Counted from the stretch's first letter, positions 8,732-19,210 are shown. The stretch is DNA of 64,000 bases from Granulicatella elegans (GCF_020735385.1 NZ_CP085953.1:1426001-1490000); one strand, 5' to 3'. Translations and numbers: made by a program. Notes: generated by a model from the letters alone, not told the origin.

Positions 8732-9640
8732 ATGTCAAAACAATTTAAATCAGGTTTTGTAGCAATTGTTGGTAGACCAAATGTAGGAAAATCTACTTTT
8801 ATGAATTATGTATTAGGGCAAAAAATTGCGATTATGTCGGATAAAGCTCAAACAACACGTAACAAAATTCAAGGGGTTTATACAAATAAAGATTGTCAAA
8901 TCGTCTTTTTAGATACTCCAGGAATTCATAAACCAAAGCATGAACTAGGAAACTTTATGGTGGAGAGTGCTTATTCTGCATTAAAAGAAGTGGATGCTGT
9001 ATTATTTATGGTGAATGCTGCAGAAAAAAGAGGTCCTGGTGATGATTTCATTATTGAAAAATTAAAGAAAATTAAAACACCTGTATTTTTAGTGTTAAAT
9101 AAAATTGATTTAATTTCTCCAGATGAATTATTAGACCGAGTTGAATCGTATCAAGAAACGATTCCATTTGCTGGAATTATTCCAATTTCAGTTTTACAAG
9201 GAAATAATGTTCAAGAATTGATGACAACTTTAACAAATCATTTACCAGAAGGTCCTCAATATTATCCAAGTGATCAAATTACAGATCATCCTGAATACTT
9301 CGTTGTATCTGAGTTAATTCGTGAGAAAATCTTACATTTAACAAAAGAAGAAATTCCTCACTCAGTAGCCGTTACTGTAGATAAAATGCAAAAAGATGAG
9401 TATGATAAAGTACATGTTTATGCCAATATTATTGTGGAACGTCCAACCCAAAAAGGAATTATCATCGGTAAAGGTGGTAAATTACTGAAAGAAATTGGTG
9501 TTAGAGCAAGAAAAGATATCGAACAATTACTAGGAAATAAAGTATATTTAGAATTATGGGTTAAAGTAGAAAAAGATTGGCGTAAGAAAAAAAGCCACTT
9601 ACAAGACTTTGGCTATCGTACAACAGACTATAAAGATTAA
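8732..9640 (+). CDS. era: GTPase Era
   Basis: 302 residues. GTPase motifs: GRPNVGKST (G1), TTRNKI (G2), DTPG (G3) and NKID (G4). The C-terminal KH domain has [15 protein letters not shown] for binding the 3' end of 16S rRNA. Era checks 30S assembly at the membrane-cytosol boundary. AGGAGAG stands seven bases ahead of the ATG. The ybeY-dgkA-era-recO order supports a shared ribosome-maturation/repair operon. Confidence 0.97.
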   Translation: MSKQFKSGFVAIVGRPNVGKSTFMNYVLGQKIAIMSDKAQTTRNKIQGVYTNKDCQIVFLDTPGIHKPKHELGNFMVESAYSALKEVDAVLFMVNAAEKRGPGDDFIIEKLKKIKTPVFLVLNKIDLISPDELLDRVESYQETIPFAGIIPISVLQGNNVQELMTTLTNHLPEGPQYYPSDQITDHPEYFVVSELIREKILHLTKEEIPHSVAVTVDKMQKDEYDKVHVYANIIVERPTQKGIIIGKGGKLLKEIGVRARKDIEQLLGNKVYLELWVKVEKDWRKKKSHLQDFGYRTTDYKD

Positions 9641-9649
9641 GGTGAATTT

Positions 9650-10444
9650 ATGGAATACTTTCAAAAGTTTACCGGCATTGTTTTATTCCGACAAGAATAT
9701 AAAGAACATGATATGATTGTTAAGATTTTCTCTCGAGAGTTTGGGAAGCAAATGTTCTTTGTAAGAAATTTACAACGCTCGAGCCATCCTTTATCTGCAG
9801 CAACGTTACCATTTACGAGAGCTGTTTTTATCGGAACCATTCATCAAAATGGCTTTAGTTTTATAAGGGAATGCCTTGAAGTACAAAACCATCGACGTAT
9901 TTATGAACAAATTGAAGTTCAAGCGGTTATGACGTATATGATGCAATTAGTCGATGCTGTGATGGAAGATCGTATCGTAAATACAGAGTTGTATGATTTA
10001 TTAGAAAATTGCATTCGTGCAGTAGAAAATGATTTAGATCCATTTATTTTAATGCATTATTTTGAATTGAAAATGTTAAAATATTTTGGGGTTGCGTTTC
10101 AATGGCAACAGTGTTGTTTTTGCGAAGAGTCGGTCGGACCATTTGATATTTCGTTGAAACATCATGGATTATTCTGTTCGAAACATTTTGAGAAAGATGA
10201 AAAGAGATTACAGTTAAATCCAAAAGCTGTTCATATTGCCAGAATTCTTGTTGCTATGAAATCTCCCTTGCGAATTCAATCATTGAGTCTATCTTCAGAA
10301 ACAAAAGCTGATTTAAAAAGGTTATGCGATTCATTGATGGATGAATATGTAGGGATTCGATTGAAAGGTAAAAAATTTATTGACAAAATGGAAGATTGGC
10401 AACAACAATTACAAATTCGTCGAAATAAAACAGAAGAAAAATGA
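9650..10444 (+). CDS. recO: DNA repair protein RecO
   Basis: 264 residues: an N-terminal OB fold (about 1-80; GIVLFRQEYKEHDMIVKIF) and a helical C-terminal domain with a Cys cluster (CCFCEESVG ... LFCSKH) like the zinc-binding part of Gram-positive RecO. RecO loads RecA onto SSB-coated single strands with RecR. It starts nine bases after era and is the last gene of the operon before a terminator. Confidence 0.94.
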   Translation: MEYFQKFTGIVLFRQEYKEHDMIVKIFSREFGKQMFFVRNLQRSSHPLSAATLPFTRAVFIGTIHQNGFSFIRECLEVQNHRRIYEQIEVQAVMTYMMQLVDAVMEDRIVNTELYDLLENCIRAVENDLDPFILMHYFELKMLKYFGVAFQWQQCCFCEESVGPFDISLKHHGLFCSKHFEKDEKRLQLNPKAVHIARILVAMKSPLRIQSLSLSSETKADLKRLCDSLMDEYVGIRLKGKKFIDKMEDWQQQLQIRRNKTEEK

Positions 10445-10455
10445 AATGACTAACA

Positions 10456-10497
10456 AAGGAGAAGGGCGATAGAATAAAAATCTATCCTCTTTTTTTG
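10456..10497 (+). terminator. Terminator of the phoH-recO operon
   Basis: An imperfect hairpin with core GATAG / CTATC, flanked by purine- and pyrimidine-rich arms, ends in seven T residues. Confidence 0.6.
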
Positions 10498-10589
10498 TGC
10501 ACAATTAATCTAGTTTTCTCAGTAGATTATTAGAATTTATACCGTTTTCGTGATACACTAATTAGGATGAAATAAAACGGAGGTATGAG

Positions 10590-11186
10590 ATGTACGAGTA
10601 TTTAAAAGGAGAATTAGTGGTAGTTCAGCCAACCTATATTGTCGTAGAAAATTATGGAATTGGGTATCAAATTATGTTTGCCAATCCTTATCGTATCCAA
10701 TCAAAATTGAATGAAGTCATTCGAGTAGAGCTTCAACAAATTGTTCGAGAAGATTCAATTACATTGTATGGTTTTTTAAGTGATGAAGAAAAAGAATTAT
10801 TCCAAAAATTAATTAGTGTTTCTGGAATTGGACCTAAAAGTGCAGTATCCATTTTAGCAAATGATGATGTGAATGGTTTTATTCAAGCAGTAGAATCAGG
10901 CAATATTACATATTTAACAAAATTTCCGGGAGTGGGTAAGAAAACTGCTCAACAAATTGTATTAGATTTAAAAGGAAAATTCACGAATATTGTTGTGGAA
11001 GAAGTAGCTACTCCAAAAGTAGAGACAACAACTGGGGTTAAACACTTAGAAGAAGCAAGAGAAGCATTATTAGGATTAGGATATTCTACCAAAGAAATTA
11101 CAAAAGTTTGGAAAGAGTTAGAAACAGCAGCTCCTCAAACAACGCAAGAAGCATTATCCATTGCCTTTAAATTATTGATGAAATAG
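10590..11186 (+). CDS. ruvA: Holliday junction branch migration protein RuvA
   Basis: 198 residues: N-terminal OB domain ([20 protein letters not shown]), two helix-hairpin-helix motifs ([13 protein letters not shown] and [16 protein letters not shown]), and a C-terminal RuvB-contact domain ([16 protein letters not shown]). It binds four-way junctions and recruits RuvB. GGAGG lies seven bases before the ATG. An extended -10-like TGATACACT lies about 30 bases upstream. ruvB starts 14 bases after the stop. Confidence 0.97.
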   Translation: MYEYLKGELVVVQPTYIVVENYGIGYQIMFANPYRIQSKLNEVIRVELQQIVREDSITLYGFLSDEEKELFQKLISVSGIGPKSAVSILANDDVNGFIQAVESGNITYLTKFPGVGKKTAQQIVLDLKGKFTNIVVEEVATPKVETTTGVKHLEEAREALLGLGYSTKEITKVWKELETAAPQTTQEALSIAFKLLMK

Positions 11187-11200
11187 AAAGGAAGACTTGT

Positions 11201-12199
11201 GTGGAAAAACATCGATTTGTAGATGGTAGTCCCTTAGATGAACAAGAAGTGTCAACGGAATTATCATTACGACCGCAAAATTTACAACAATATATTGGTC
11301 AGCAAAAAGTAAAAGAAGAGTTATCCATTTATATTCAAGCAGCTCGTAGCAGGCAAGAAGCTTTGGATCATGTCTTATTATATGGCCCCCCTGGATTAGG
11401 GAAGACGACTCTAGCAATGGTGATTGCTAATGAATTAGAAGTAGGAATTAAAACAACGAGTGGACCAGCCATTGAACGACCTGGAGATTTAGTCGCTTTA
11501 TTAAATGATTTAAATGCTGGAGATGTATTGTTTATTGATGAAATTCATCGATTACCTCGTGTAGTAGAAGAAATGCTCTACTCTGCAATGGAAGATTTCT
11601 TTGTGGATATTGTGGTAGGACAAGGACCCACGGCTCATCCCGTTCATTTTCCATTACCTCCTTTCACTTTAGTGGGAGCAACAACTCGTGCGGGTGCCTT
11701 ATCTGCTCCATTAAGGGATCGTTTTGGAATTGTGTCCCATATGGAATATTATGATGAACAATCATTAACAGAAATTGTGAAGCGAACAGCTAGTGTATTT
11801 GAAAGTGAGATTCATGAAGAAGCAGCTCGAGAGGTTGCTCTTCGGTCAAGAGGAACGCCTCGTATTGCCAATCGATTATTAAAACGTGTGCGTGATTTTT
11901 CTCAAGTATATGAAGAAGGTGCCATTTCAAAAGAAATTACGCAAAAAGCGCTCAAAGTCCTTCAAGTAGATGAAAAAGGATTAGATGCGATTGATCGTAA
12001 ATTATTAAATGCGATGATTGATTTATATGATGGTGGGCCAGTAGGATTAGGAGCGATTGCTGCCAATATTTCTGAAGATGCTGAAACAATCGAAGATATG
12101 TATGAACCGTATTTATTACAAATTGGATTTATGAAGCGAACTTCAAGAGGAAGAATGGTAACACCAGAAGCTTATGTTCATTTGAACAGAAGATATTAG
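11201..12199 (+). CDS. ruvB: Holliday junction ATP-dependent helicase RuvB
   Basis: 332 residues from a GTG start with AAAGGA upstream. AAA+ motifs: Walker [10 protein letters not shown], Walker B FIDEIHRL, sensor GATTRAG and RDRFGI with the arginine finger. The C-terminal winged helix contains the family segment [11 protein letters not shown]. The hexamer drives branch migration on RuvA-bound junctions. Operon ruvA-ruvB-queA, as in many Firmicutes; no ruvC is present, but the usual Gram-positive resolvase RecU is encoded at 37.9-38.5 kb. Confidence 0.97.
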   Translation: MEKHRFVDGSPLDEQEVSTELSLRPQNLQQYIGQQKVKEELSIYIQAARSRQEALDHVLLYGPPGLGKTTLAMVIANELEVGIKTTSGPAIERPGDLVALLNDLNAGDVLFIDEIHRLPRVVEEMLYSAMEDFFVDIVVGQGPTAHPVHFPLPPFTLVGATTRAGALSAPLRDRFGIVSHMEYYDEQSLTEIVKRTASVFESEIHEEAAREVALRSRGTPRIANRLLKRVRDFSQVYEEGAISKEITQKALKVLQVDEKGLDAIDRKLLNAMIDLYDGGPVGLGAIAANISEDAETIEDMYEPYLLQIGFMKRTSRGRMVTPEAYVHLNRRY

Positions 12200-12218
12200 A
12201 TAGAAAGATGGAATAAGA

Positions 12219-13256
12219 ATGAATTATACAACTCAAGATTTTGATTTTGAATTACCAGAAGAACTGATTGCTCAAACACCGTTGAAAGATCGGACTTCAT
12301 CACGTTTATTAGTCGTTAATAAAACAGAACATAGTGTCATAGATAAACATTTTTCTGAAATTATCGATTATTTAGAAGAAGGTGATACATTAGTTGTCAA
12401 TAATACGAGAGTATTGCCAGCGAGATTATATGGTGAAAAAGAGGGAACAGGCGCTCATATTGAAGTGCTACTATTGCACAATACGCATGGAGATTGTTGG
12501 GAAACTCTTGTAAAGCCAGCTAAAAGAATGAAAGTCGGAACAGTTGTATCCTTTGGTGATGGACGATTAAAGGCAACTGTGACAGAAGAATTAGAGCAAG
12601 GTGGAAGAATGATTGAATTTCAATACGATGGAGTATTTTTAGAAATTTTAGAATCATTAGGTGAAATGCCTTTACCACCGTATATCAAAGAACGATTAGA
12701 AGATCAAGAACGTTATCAAACAGTTTATGCAAAAGAAAATGGTTCTGCAGCTGCTCCAACAGCAGGGTTACATTTTACAAATGAATTAATGGAAAAAATT
12801 CAACAAAAAGGCATTCAAATTGTTCCGATTACCTTACATGTTGGATTAGGCACCTTTAGACCTGTTTCTGTAGATCACTTAGAAGACCATAAAATGCATT
12901 CGGAATATTATCATATTTCAAAAGAAACAGCAGAGGTCATTGCAGAAACAAAGAAAAATGGAAAACGAGTGATTGCGGTTGGGACTACTTCGATTCGTAC
13001 ATTAGAAACAGTAGGGTCCGCTAATCATGGAGAAATTGTTCCAAGTAGTGGATGGACAGATATTTTCATTTCCCCAGGATATGAATTTAAAGTAGTGGAT
13101 GCTTTTATTACGAATTTCCATTTGCCGAAATCAACATTAGTGATGTTAGTGAGCGCTTATTTAGGGCGTGACTTTACATTAGAAGCTTATCATCATGCTA
13201 TTCGTGAACGTTATCGTTTCTTTAGTTTTGGAGATGCTATGTTTGTTCATCGTTAA
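12219..13256 (+). CDS. queA: S-adenosylmethionine:tRNA ribosyltransferase-isomerase QueA
   Basis: 345 residues, a full-length Que[16 protein letters not shown] at the start, [18 protein letters not shown] and [16 protein letters not shown]. It builds epoxyqueuosine on tRNA from SAM after Tgt has inserted preQ1; tgt lies at 44.3 kb. It follows ruvB by 19 bases in the same operon. Confidence 0.96.
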   Translation: MNYTTQDFDFELPEELIAQTPLKDRTSSRLLVVNKTEHSVIDKHFSEIIDYLEEGDTLVVNNTRVLPARLYGEKEGTGAHIEVLLLHNTHGDCWETLVKPAKRMKVGTVVSFGDGRLKATVTEELEQGGRMIEFQYDGVFLEILESLGEMPLPPYIKERLEDQERYQTVYAKENGSAAAPTAGLHFTNELMEKIQQKGIQIVPITLHVGLGTFRPVSVDHLEDHKMHSEYYHISKETAEVIAETKKNGKRVIAVGTTSIRTLETVGSANHGEIVPSSGWTDIFISPGYEFKVVDAFITNFHLPKSTLVMLVSAYLGRDFTLEAYHHAIRERYRFFSFGDAMFVHR

Positions 13257-13285
13257 ATCTATGATGAAAAATGGAGATGAGAACC

Positions 13286-13876
13286 GTGTCTTTTGAACAG
13301 TTAAAAGAACAAATTATGCAGGATGAAGAAAATCATGTCTTTACAGAACAAGGAATTGAACCATTATTTTGGATTCCGGAAACAGCTAAAATTTTAATTA
13401 TTGGTCAAGCACCAGGATTGAAAGCTCAAGAAAGTCGTAAATTTTTCCTAGATAAAAGTGGAGACCGTTTAAGAGAATGGCTTGGAATTGATGAAATGCT
13501 ATTTTACGAATCAGGATTATTTGCAGTGGTTCCAATGGATTTTTACTATCCTGGAAAAGGAAAAAGTGGAGATAAACCACCTCGAAAAGGATTTGCATCA
13601 AAATGGCATCCATTAGTTTTACCATTATTGAAACAAGTCGAGTGCATCCTGTTAGTTGGATCATATGCACAAAACTATTATCTAAAAGAAACGAAAAAAG
13701 AAAATGTAACTGAAACTGTAAGAAATTACTCTGAATACTTGCCAAACTATTTTCCATTGGTACATCCTTCCCCTTTAAATATAAGGTGGATGAAGAAAAA
13801 TCCATGGTTTGAAGAAGAAGTATTACCAGAATTAAAAATGATTGTAAAAAATATAATAAAAAAGGAGAATGAATGA
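13286..13876 (+). CDS. Uracil-DNA glycosylase superfamily protein
   Basis: 196 residues from GTG 13286; an in-frame ATG at 13271 lies on the apparent GGAG ribosome site, so the GTG fits better. IIGQAPGLKAQES matches motif 1 (GQAPG) and LVHPSPLN matches motif 2 (HPSPxN) of the uracil-DNA glycosylase fold; LLVGSYAQNYYL is a central strand. This distant subgroup is common in Firmicutes and is not the classic Ung. Substrate is therefore uncertain. It is followed by tpx with a four-base overlap, so the two are co-translated. Confidence 0.82.
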   Translation: MSFEQLKEQIMQDEENHVFTEQGIEPLFWIPETAKILIIGQAPGLKAQESRKFFLDKSGDRLREWLGIDEMLFYESGLFAVVPMDFYYPGKGKSGDKPPRKGFASKWHPLVLPLLKQVECILLVGSYAQNYYLKETKKENVTETVRNYSEYLPNYFPLVHPSPLNIRWMKKNPWFEEEVLPELKMIVKNIIKKENE

Positions 13877-14367
13877 TGTTTATTACACGACACAATGCCC
13901 CATATGAATTAAAAGGAGAATTACCAATAGTAGGAGAAAAAGCTCCTCACTTTTCATTAGAATGTATTCATGGAGAAATAAAAACTCCAGAATCATTTGC
14001 TGGAAGAGTAACGTTAATCAGCGTTGTTCCAGATATTAATACTCGAGTTTGCGATATTCAAACAAAATCCTTCCATAAAAAAATGAAAGAACATCCAAGT
14101 ATTCAATTAGTGACGATTAGTAAAAATAACAAAGACGAATTTAAAAATTGGTGTTCGGCAAATGATGTTGCTATGGAAATGTTATGTGATGTTGATTTTA
14201 CATTTGGAGAAGCATATGGTATTTATGTTCCTGAATTAAGCGTAGACCAACGTTCGATTTTTGTACTCGATCAAAATGGAACAATTGTTTATCAAGAAAT
14301 TGTTCAAGAAATGACAGATGAACCAAATTACGATGAAGCCATTCGAGTAGCATTAACTCACTTATAA
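13873..14367 (+). CDS. tpx: Thiol peroxidase (Tpx, atypical 2-Cys peroxiredoxin)
   Basis: 164 residues (or 163 if the adjacent ATG at 13876 is used). The peroxidatic Cys is in INTRVCDIQT, matching the Tpx pattern (D-T-x-V-C), and the resolving Cys is in NWCSAND. Tpx reduces organic peroxides with thioredoxin. AAAGGAG overlaps the end of the glycosylase gene. The middle segment differs from typical Tpx, with an extra Cys in MLCDVDFTFGEAYG. Confidence 0.87.
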   Translation: MMFITRHNAPYELKGELPIVGEKAPHFSLECIHGEIKTPESFAGRVTLISVVPDINTRVCDIQTKSFHKKMKEHPSIQLVTISKNNKDEFKNWCSANDVAMEMLCDVDFTFGEAYGIYVPELSVDQRSIFVLDQNGTIVYQEIVQEMTDEPNYDEAIRVALTHL

Positions 14368-14381
14368 AAGGGGGAGAAATA

Positions 14382-15323
14382 ATGGAAAACGTTAGTTTAT
14401 TTCCACCAATTGAACCTTTTAATGAGTTTTACTTAGAAGTTTCTTCAGCACATCAACTATTTGTGATGGAATCAGGAAATCCAAGTGGAAAGCCGGTCAT
14501 TATTGTTCATGGTGGACCAGGAGGAGGTTCAAGTCCGGTAACCCGTCAATTGTTTAATCCGGAGGTTTACCGTATGATTCAATTTGACCAACGTGGTTGC
14601 GGGAAAAGTGTACCGTTTCTTTCATTAGAGGAGAATACCACGCAACATTTAGTTTCTGATATGGAGAAAATCCGTGAAAAGCTTGGAATTGAAAAATGGA
14701 TTGTGTTCGGTGGAAGTTGGGGGACGACTTTATCTCTTCATTATGCCATCCAATATCCAGAAAGAGTTATGGGATTAATTCTACGTGGGATTTTCTTAGG
14801 GAGACAAGAAGATACTGATTGGTTGTACCAAAAAGGAGCTAGTGATTTCTTCCCAGATCAATTTGCGCCTTATTTGAACCATATTCCAGTTGAAGAACAA
14901 GATGATTTAGTAACAGCTTATTATAAAAGGTTAACTAGTGATGATGCGTCTATCCGTTTAGAAGCTGCTCGTCAATGGGCTAGATGGGAAGGTGGCATTG
15001 TTACCTTATTACCTAGAAAAACTATTGGTGAGGAATCAGACGAAGATATGCTTGCGATAGCCATTATGGAATGTCATTATTTCTACCATCATTGCTTTGT
15101 AGAAGATGATAATTATATTCTTAATCATGCAGATTCATTAAAAGGTATTCCAATTAAAATTGTTCATGGTAGATATGATGTCGATTGCCGTCCAAGTGGG
15201 GCATATGATTTACATCAAAAATTGCCACATGCTGAATTAGTCATTTCTACTGCTGCAGGACATGCACAAATGGAACCATCAACGGTCAAAGAATTAATGA
15301 GATTTGCAAGGGAGTTTGAATAA
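14382..15323 (+). CDS. pip: Proline iminopeptidase (alpha/beta hydrolase, peptidase S33)
   Basis: 313 residues. Oxyanion region HGGPGGGSSP, FDQRGCGKS, nucleophile elbow GGSWGTTLS (Ser), acid in GRYDVDCRP and catalytic His in AAGHAQMEPS: the full set for proline iminopeptidase, which removes N-terminal proline from peptides. GGGGGAG precedes the ATG. No clear terminator follows directly; the next 320 bases are non-coding and mark the left edge of the accessory region. Confidence 0.9.
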   Translation: MENVSLFPPIEPFNEFYLEVSSAHQLFVMESGNPSGKPVIIVHGGPGGGSSPVTRQLFNPEVYRMIQFDQRGCGKSVPFLSLEENTTQHLVSDMEKIREKLGIEKWIVFGGSWGTTLSLHYAIQYPERVMGLILRGIFLGRQEDTDWLYQKGASDFFPDQFAPYLNHIPVEEQDDLVTAYYKRLTSDDASIRLEAARQWARWEGGIVTLLPRKTIGEESDEDMLAIAIMECHYFYHHCFVEDDNYILNHADSLKGIPIKIVHGRYDVDCRPSGAYDLHQKLPHAELVISTAAGHAQMEPSTVKELMRFAREFE

Positions 15324-15472
15324 TTTTCTTTGGAAGTTATTTCTGTATACTGATACAACATTAGGGGATAGTTTAAAATTTTGCTGAATTGTTTGATATG
15401 AATGACAGATAACGCTGGTAATAAAGTAAGCTATTTGATATACTATATTTATATATATAAAGATGAAAGAAG

Positions 15473-15524
15473 TTGACACACAATGAAAAGTATGTACACA
15501 ATTTTTAGACAGACAGACAGACAG
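15473..15524 (+). repeat. TTGACA box followed by an (AGAC)4.5 tetranucleotide tract
   Basis: A TTGACA at 15473-15478 is followed 28 bases later by AGAC repeated four and a half times (15507-15524). It lies in the non-coding stretch 15324-15643 ahead of the surface-protein gene. A matching -10 box is weak (TACACA). Confidence 0.5.
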
Positions 15525-15565
15525 AACTAGCCTTCTGCTTATTTGATAGTATCAATTTTTAATTA

Positions 15566-15597
15566 GCGATAGTATACACTATCGTCATTTTTTATTA
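15566..15597 (+). terminator. Terminator-like hairpin upstream of the surface-protein gene
   Basis: CGATAGT-ATAC-ACTATCG is a perfect seven-base stem, followed by TCATTTTTTATT. It lies 47 bases before the surface-protein start, so it is either the end of the pip transcript or an attenuator in the surface-protein leader. A TATAAT at 15606-15611 downstream could serve as a -10 box for the gene. Confidence 0.5.
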
Positions 15598-15643
15598 AAA
15601 GCAATTATAATAAACTAAGCAAAGTGAGGTAATTGAGGTAATT

Positions 15644-18600
15644 ATGGTTAAAAGAAAGAGAAAATTTAAATTACTTGTATCTATCATATTGGTGTCACTG
15701 CTATTTTTAGGGCATCTGGTTTCAGGATATACAACATTTGCAGACAATCAAGGTGAAAACAATTCTGAGGATAACGAATACAGTCTTAATCTCAGATTGT
15801 TTCGTCCTGATTTTTCTAATTTTGAAAGCATATTTGCAACATACACAAATTATTGGATGCATGACCCTGAACAAAAGGTTTTTGACCAAGATGAATGGGC
15901 ATTAAAAGATTTTCTTGTTGAACATGAGCTTCATATAGAGGGAGAAGCAAATACAGTTGTAAAAAATATGACATATACGGCAGAGATCTACAACTGGGAT
16001 GGAAATATATCCTTTGAAGATATAAAGATTCCATACAACAAGGTAGAAGTAGAATATTATAATAAAGATGACGGAAATCCGGTGGAGCCATATCTACTTC
16101 ATTATGATTTATATCTTAAAAAAGCCGATGGAAAAATGATCCTGAAAATTCCAAGACTTGCACCAAAGGCAACATATACAGGTTCAATCGAAGATGTAAA
16201 ATTGATTATTGTAAAAGAAATTAAAATTGGCGAAGCTGATCCTGAAAGGAACAATGTATATTTAGATGGTGTTTCAGGCGATGATAGCTTAGATGGGAAA
16301 TTGGGCAGAGCTGTCAAATCTTTTGCTCGAGCAAAGGAAATAGCTACTAACAATCAGAAAATAAAGAGAATTATTGTAATTGGTACTACTCGTATAGAAG
16401 GTGAAGTATCATTAGCAGGAACGAATGCAAAGATACTCAGAGGAAAAGATTTTAATGATTATTTGTTCCGTGTAGAGTCTGGAAAAGAAGCCACACTATC
16501 GGATATTGCAGTTGATGGCAATGGAGAAAATAATAAAACAATTGAAAAATCTCTTGTTGAGGTGAATAGTAAAGCAATATTAAATATTAATGATGGCTCA
16601 GTTTTAAAGAATAATCAAATCAAAGCTATCGAAGATACTGCAACGATAGGGGGTGCTATTTATGCGTCATCTGCAACCATAAATATGACGGGTGGAAGCG
16701 TTGAAAACAATCAAGCGACATATGGCGGAGGAATTTATTTAGATAGTTCCACAATGAATTTTTCTGGTGGAACTGTTCAAAATAATAAATCCGATTTAGT
16801 TATAGATAGAAGTGTTTCACCTACTCAATATTATTCAGCTGGTGGTGGAATACTTGCAAATGAGGGATCTACTATAAATATGTCTACCGATGCAAAAGTA
16901 TTAAATAACTATGCACAAGAAATTGGTGGTGGAATCAGCTTAGGTTCTAACCAATGGGGTGCTACAAATGTTCTAAAAATGAGTGGTGGAACAATTGATG
17001 GCAATATAGCGGGTTCAGCTGGTGGTGGAATTTTTGTTCAAGCAAAGTATTTTAGTGGTGGTGCTTCTAAAGCATATATTGATGGAGGTAAAATTACCAA
17101 TAATGAGATGGATGCAAGTGGATATACTGAAAAAATGTTTGGCGGTGGTAGAATCTATGTAAATGGTGCGAATAATAATTATAATGTTCAAGGTGCTAAT
17201 GGTGAGCTTTACCTAAAGAATGTTGTAATCACTGATAATGAATCCATAGAAGAAGGCGCTGGATATGCTTCATGCCCAATATCAAAAACTAAAATTTATG
17301 TGACAAATGGTGCTGCTATCTACGGCAATAAAACGACTTCAAATGTTAATGAAATCTATATATTATGTATGAAAAATCTATGGCTTCATGGTGGTAATCC
17401 TGAATATGATATTTCCAAAAGGATGTTAGGAGGAGTACCATACAACTGGAAAAATGAGGATAATTCTCCTTTAGATGAAAGTAAGCATAAGGGCATTTTA
17501 AGTAAGGATGGAGAATATCTAGGTTTACACACAGATGAGAAAGGTAATGAATTAACTGCAAATCTCAAAAAAGTATTAATTAGTGGTAACAAATCAAAAA
17601 CTAAAGGTGGTGGTATTGGTAGCAATGGTACTGTTACTATAGGTACAGAAGAAACGACAAGTGTATCGGTAGAAAAGAAATGGATAGAGGATAATAACGT
17701 TGATCAAAAGCACCCGGAATCAGTTACGGTTAAATTAATTGCCAATATCGAAAATAAAGAATATGAAATCGAAAGCAGACAATTAAGTGAAGAAAATAAT
17801 TGGAAAACAACTTTTACTGATTTACCTACTAAAGCAGGTGAAAAAGATATAATTTACTCTATAAAGGAAGTTAAAGTAGATGGGTATACTGGGAAAATCA
17901 CAGGAACAGCTAAAGATGGATTTGTAGTAACAAATACAAGAGAAGTAGAAAAAGTATTCGTTGAAGGTGCTAAGACTTGGAACGATAAAAACAATCAAGA
18001 CGGAAAGAGACCAACAGAAATCACAATCAATCTGTTAAAGAACGGAACTAAAGTGGCTACAAAGAAAGTTACCGAAAAAGATGGCTGGAAATGGAAATTT
18101 GAAAATCTTGACAAATATGAAAATGGGGAATTGATCAACTACACAATCGTAGAAGAAAAGGTAGAAGGTTATACAACAGAAGTAGAAGGATATAATGTTA
18201 AGAACTCATACACACCAAGAAAGACAAGTATACAGGTAACAAAGGCTTGGAAAGATGGAAATAACCAAGATAAGAAGAGACCTGATAGTGTAACAATAGA
18301 ATTACTAGCAGACGGAAAAGAAACAGGAAAGAAAGTTGTATTAACAAAAGATAATAACTGGACAGGAAGTTTCACAGACCTTGATGAATACAAAGACGGA
18401 AAGAAAATAGTATATACAGTTAAGGAAAAAGCTGTAGGAAATGGTTATGTAAGTGTTGTTACAGGAACAGCTAAAGATGGATTTGTAGTAACAAATACAA
18501 GAGAAGTAGAAAAAGTATCCGTTGAAGGTGCTAAGACTTGGAACGATAAAAACAATCAAGACGGAAAGAGACCAACAGAAATCACAATCAATCTATTAAA

Positions 18601-19210
18601 GAACGGAACAAAAGTAGCTACAAAGAAAGTTACGGAAAAAGATGGCTGGAAATGGAAGTTTGAAAATCTTGACAAATATGAAAATGGGGAATTGATCAAC
18701 TACACAATCGTAGAAGAAAAGGTAGAAGGTTATACAACAGAAGTAGAAGGATATAATGTTAAGAACTCATACACACCAGGAAAGACAAGTATACAGGTAA
18801 CAAAGGCTTGGAAAGATGGAAATAACCAAGACGGAAAGAGACCTGATAGTGTAACAATAGAATTACTAGCAGACGGAAAAGAAACAGGAAAGAAAGTTGT
18901 ATTAACAAAAGATAATAACTGGACAGGAACTTTCACAGACCTTGATGAATACAAGGCAGGCAAAAAGATTGAATATACAGTCAAGGAAGAAGCTGTAGGA
19001 AATGGTTATACAAGTGTTGTTACAGGAACAGCTAAAGATGGATTTGTAGTAACTAATGTTAGAACACCAAATGTACCGCCTGAAAAACCAAATAAAGAAT
19101 TACCAAAAACAGGAGATGGAATGAATTCATCTTTATATGGGGGGCTTATGTTAACATCAGGTTCTTTGCTGTTACTTATTGGATATATACGCAAAAAATA
19201 TATAAAGTAG
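15644..19210 (+). CDS. LPXTG-anchored surface protein with beta-helix-like region and five Cna-B domains
   Basis: 1188 residues. Signal peptide (about 1-33: KRKRK, hydrophobic core, cleavage near TTFA). A unique domain follows (about 40-270). Residues about 270-640 carry irregular GGGIY / GGSVENN / MSGGTI turns typical of right-handed beta-helix adhesins. Five Cna-B (collagen-binding B-type) domains come next (about 665-1150), each starting like VxKxW and ending VTN, arranged A-B-C-B'-C'. The C-terminus has the sortase signal LPKTG, a hydrophobic helix and RKKYIK. It should be covalently wall-linked and act as an adhesin or stalk; the ligand is unknown. Frequent ATA and AGA codons differ from the neighbouring housekeeping genes, suggesting transfer. 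Confidence 0.9.
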   Translation: MVKRKRKFKLLVSIILVSLLFLGHLVSGYTTFADNQGENNSEDNEYSLNLRLFRPDFSNFESIFATYTNYWMHDPEQKVFDQDEWALKDFLVEHELHIEGEANTVVKNMTYTAEIYNWDGNISFEDIKIPYNKVEVEYYNKDDGNPVEPYLLHYDLYLKKADGKMILKIPRLAPKATYTGSIEDVKLIIVKEIKIGEADPERNNVYLDGVSGDDSLDGKLGRAVKSFARAKEIATNNQKIKRIIVIGTTRIEGEVSLAGTNAKILRGKDFNDYLFRVESGKEATLSDIAVDGNGENNKTIEKSLVEVNSKAILNINDGSVLKNNQIKAIEDTATIGGAIYASSATINMTGGSVENNQATYGGGIYLDSSTMNFSGGTVQNNKSDLVIDRSVSPTQYYSAGGGILANEGSTINMSTDAKVLNNYAQEIGGGISLGSNQWGATNVLKMSGGTIDGNIAGSAGGGIFVQAKYFSGGASKAYIDGGKITNNEMDASGYTEKMFGGGRIYVNGANNNYNVQGANGELYLKNVVITDNESIEEGAGYASCPISKTKIYVTNGAAIYGNKTTSNVNEIYILCMKNLWLHGGNPEYDISKRMLGGVPYNWKNEDNSPLDESKHKGILSKDGEYLGLHTDEKGNELTANLKKVLISGNKSKTKGGGIGSNGTVTIGTEETTSVSVEKKWIEDNNVDQKHPESVTVKLIANIENKEYEIESRQLSEENNWKTTFTDLPTKAGEKDIIYSIKEVKVDGYTGKITGTAKDGFVVTNTREVEKVFVEGAKTWNDKNNQDGKRPTEITINLLKNGTKVATKKVTEKDGWKWKFENLDKYENGELINYTIVEEKVEGYTTEVEGYNVKNSYTPRKTSIQVTKAWKDGNNQDKKRPDSVTIELLADGKETGKKVVLTKDNNWTGSFTDLDEYKDGKKIVYTVKEKAVGNGYVSVVTGTAKDGFVVTNTREVEKVSVEGAKTWNDKNNQDGKRPTEITINLLKNGTKVATKKVTEKDGWKWKFENLDKYENGELINYTIVEEKVEGYTTEVEGYNVKNSYTPGKTSIQVTKAWKDGNNQDGKRPDSVTIELLADGKETGKKVVLTKDNNWTGTFTDLDEYKAGKKIEYTVKEEAVGNGYTSVVTGTAKDGFVVTNVRTPNVPPEKPNKELPKTGDGMNSSLYGGLMLTSGSLLLLIGYIRKKYIK
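17900..19048 (+). repeat. Two tandem 561-bp in-frame repeats encoding Cna-B pairs
   Basis: ACAGGAACAGCTAAAGATGG occurs at 17900, 18461 and 19022, exactly 561 bases (187 codons) apart. The copies 17900-18460 and 18461-19021 are near-identical; a short third start follows. Loss or gain of a unit by recombination would keep the reading frame. Confidence 0.9.

Noticed and set aside
13398-13895. 165-codon open frame on the minus strand across the glycosylase gene
   Set aside because: It lies wholly opposite a conserved gene with recognisable motifs, has no ribosome site and a random-looking Leu/Phe/Ile-rich product.
15500-15530. CRISPR-like repeat
   Set aside because: The AGACAGAC tract is a simple tetranucleotide repeat without spacers; no CRISPR array or cas gene is visible in the window.
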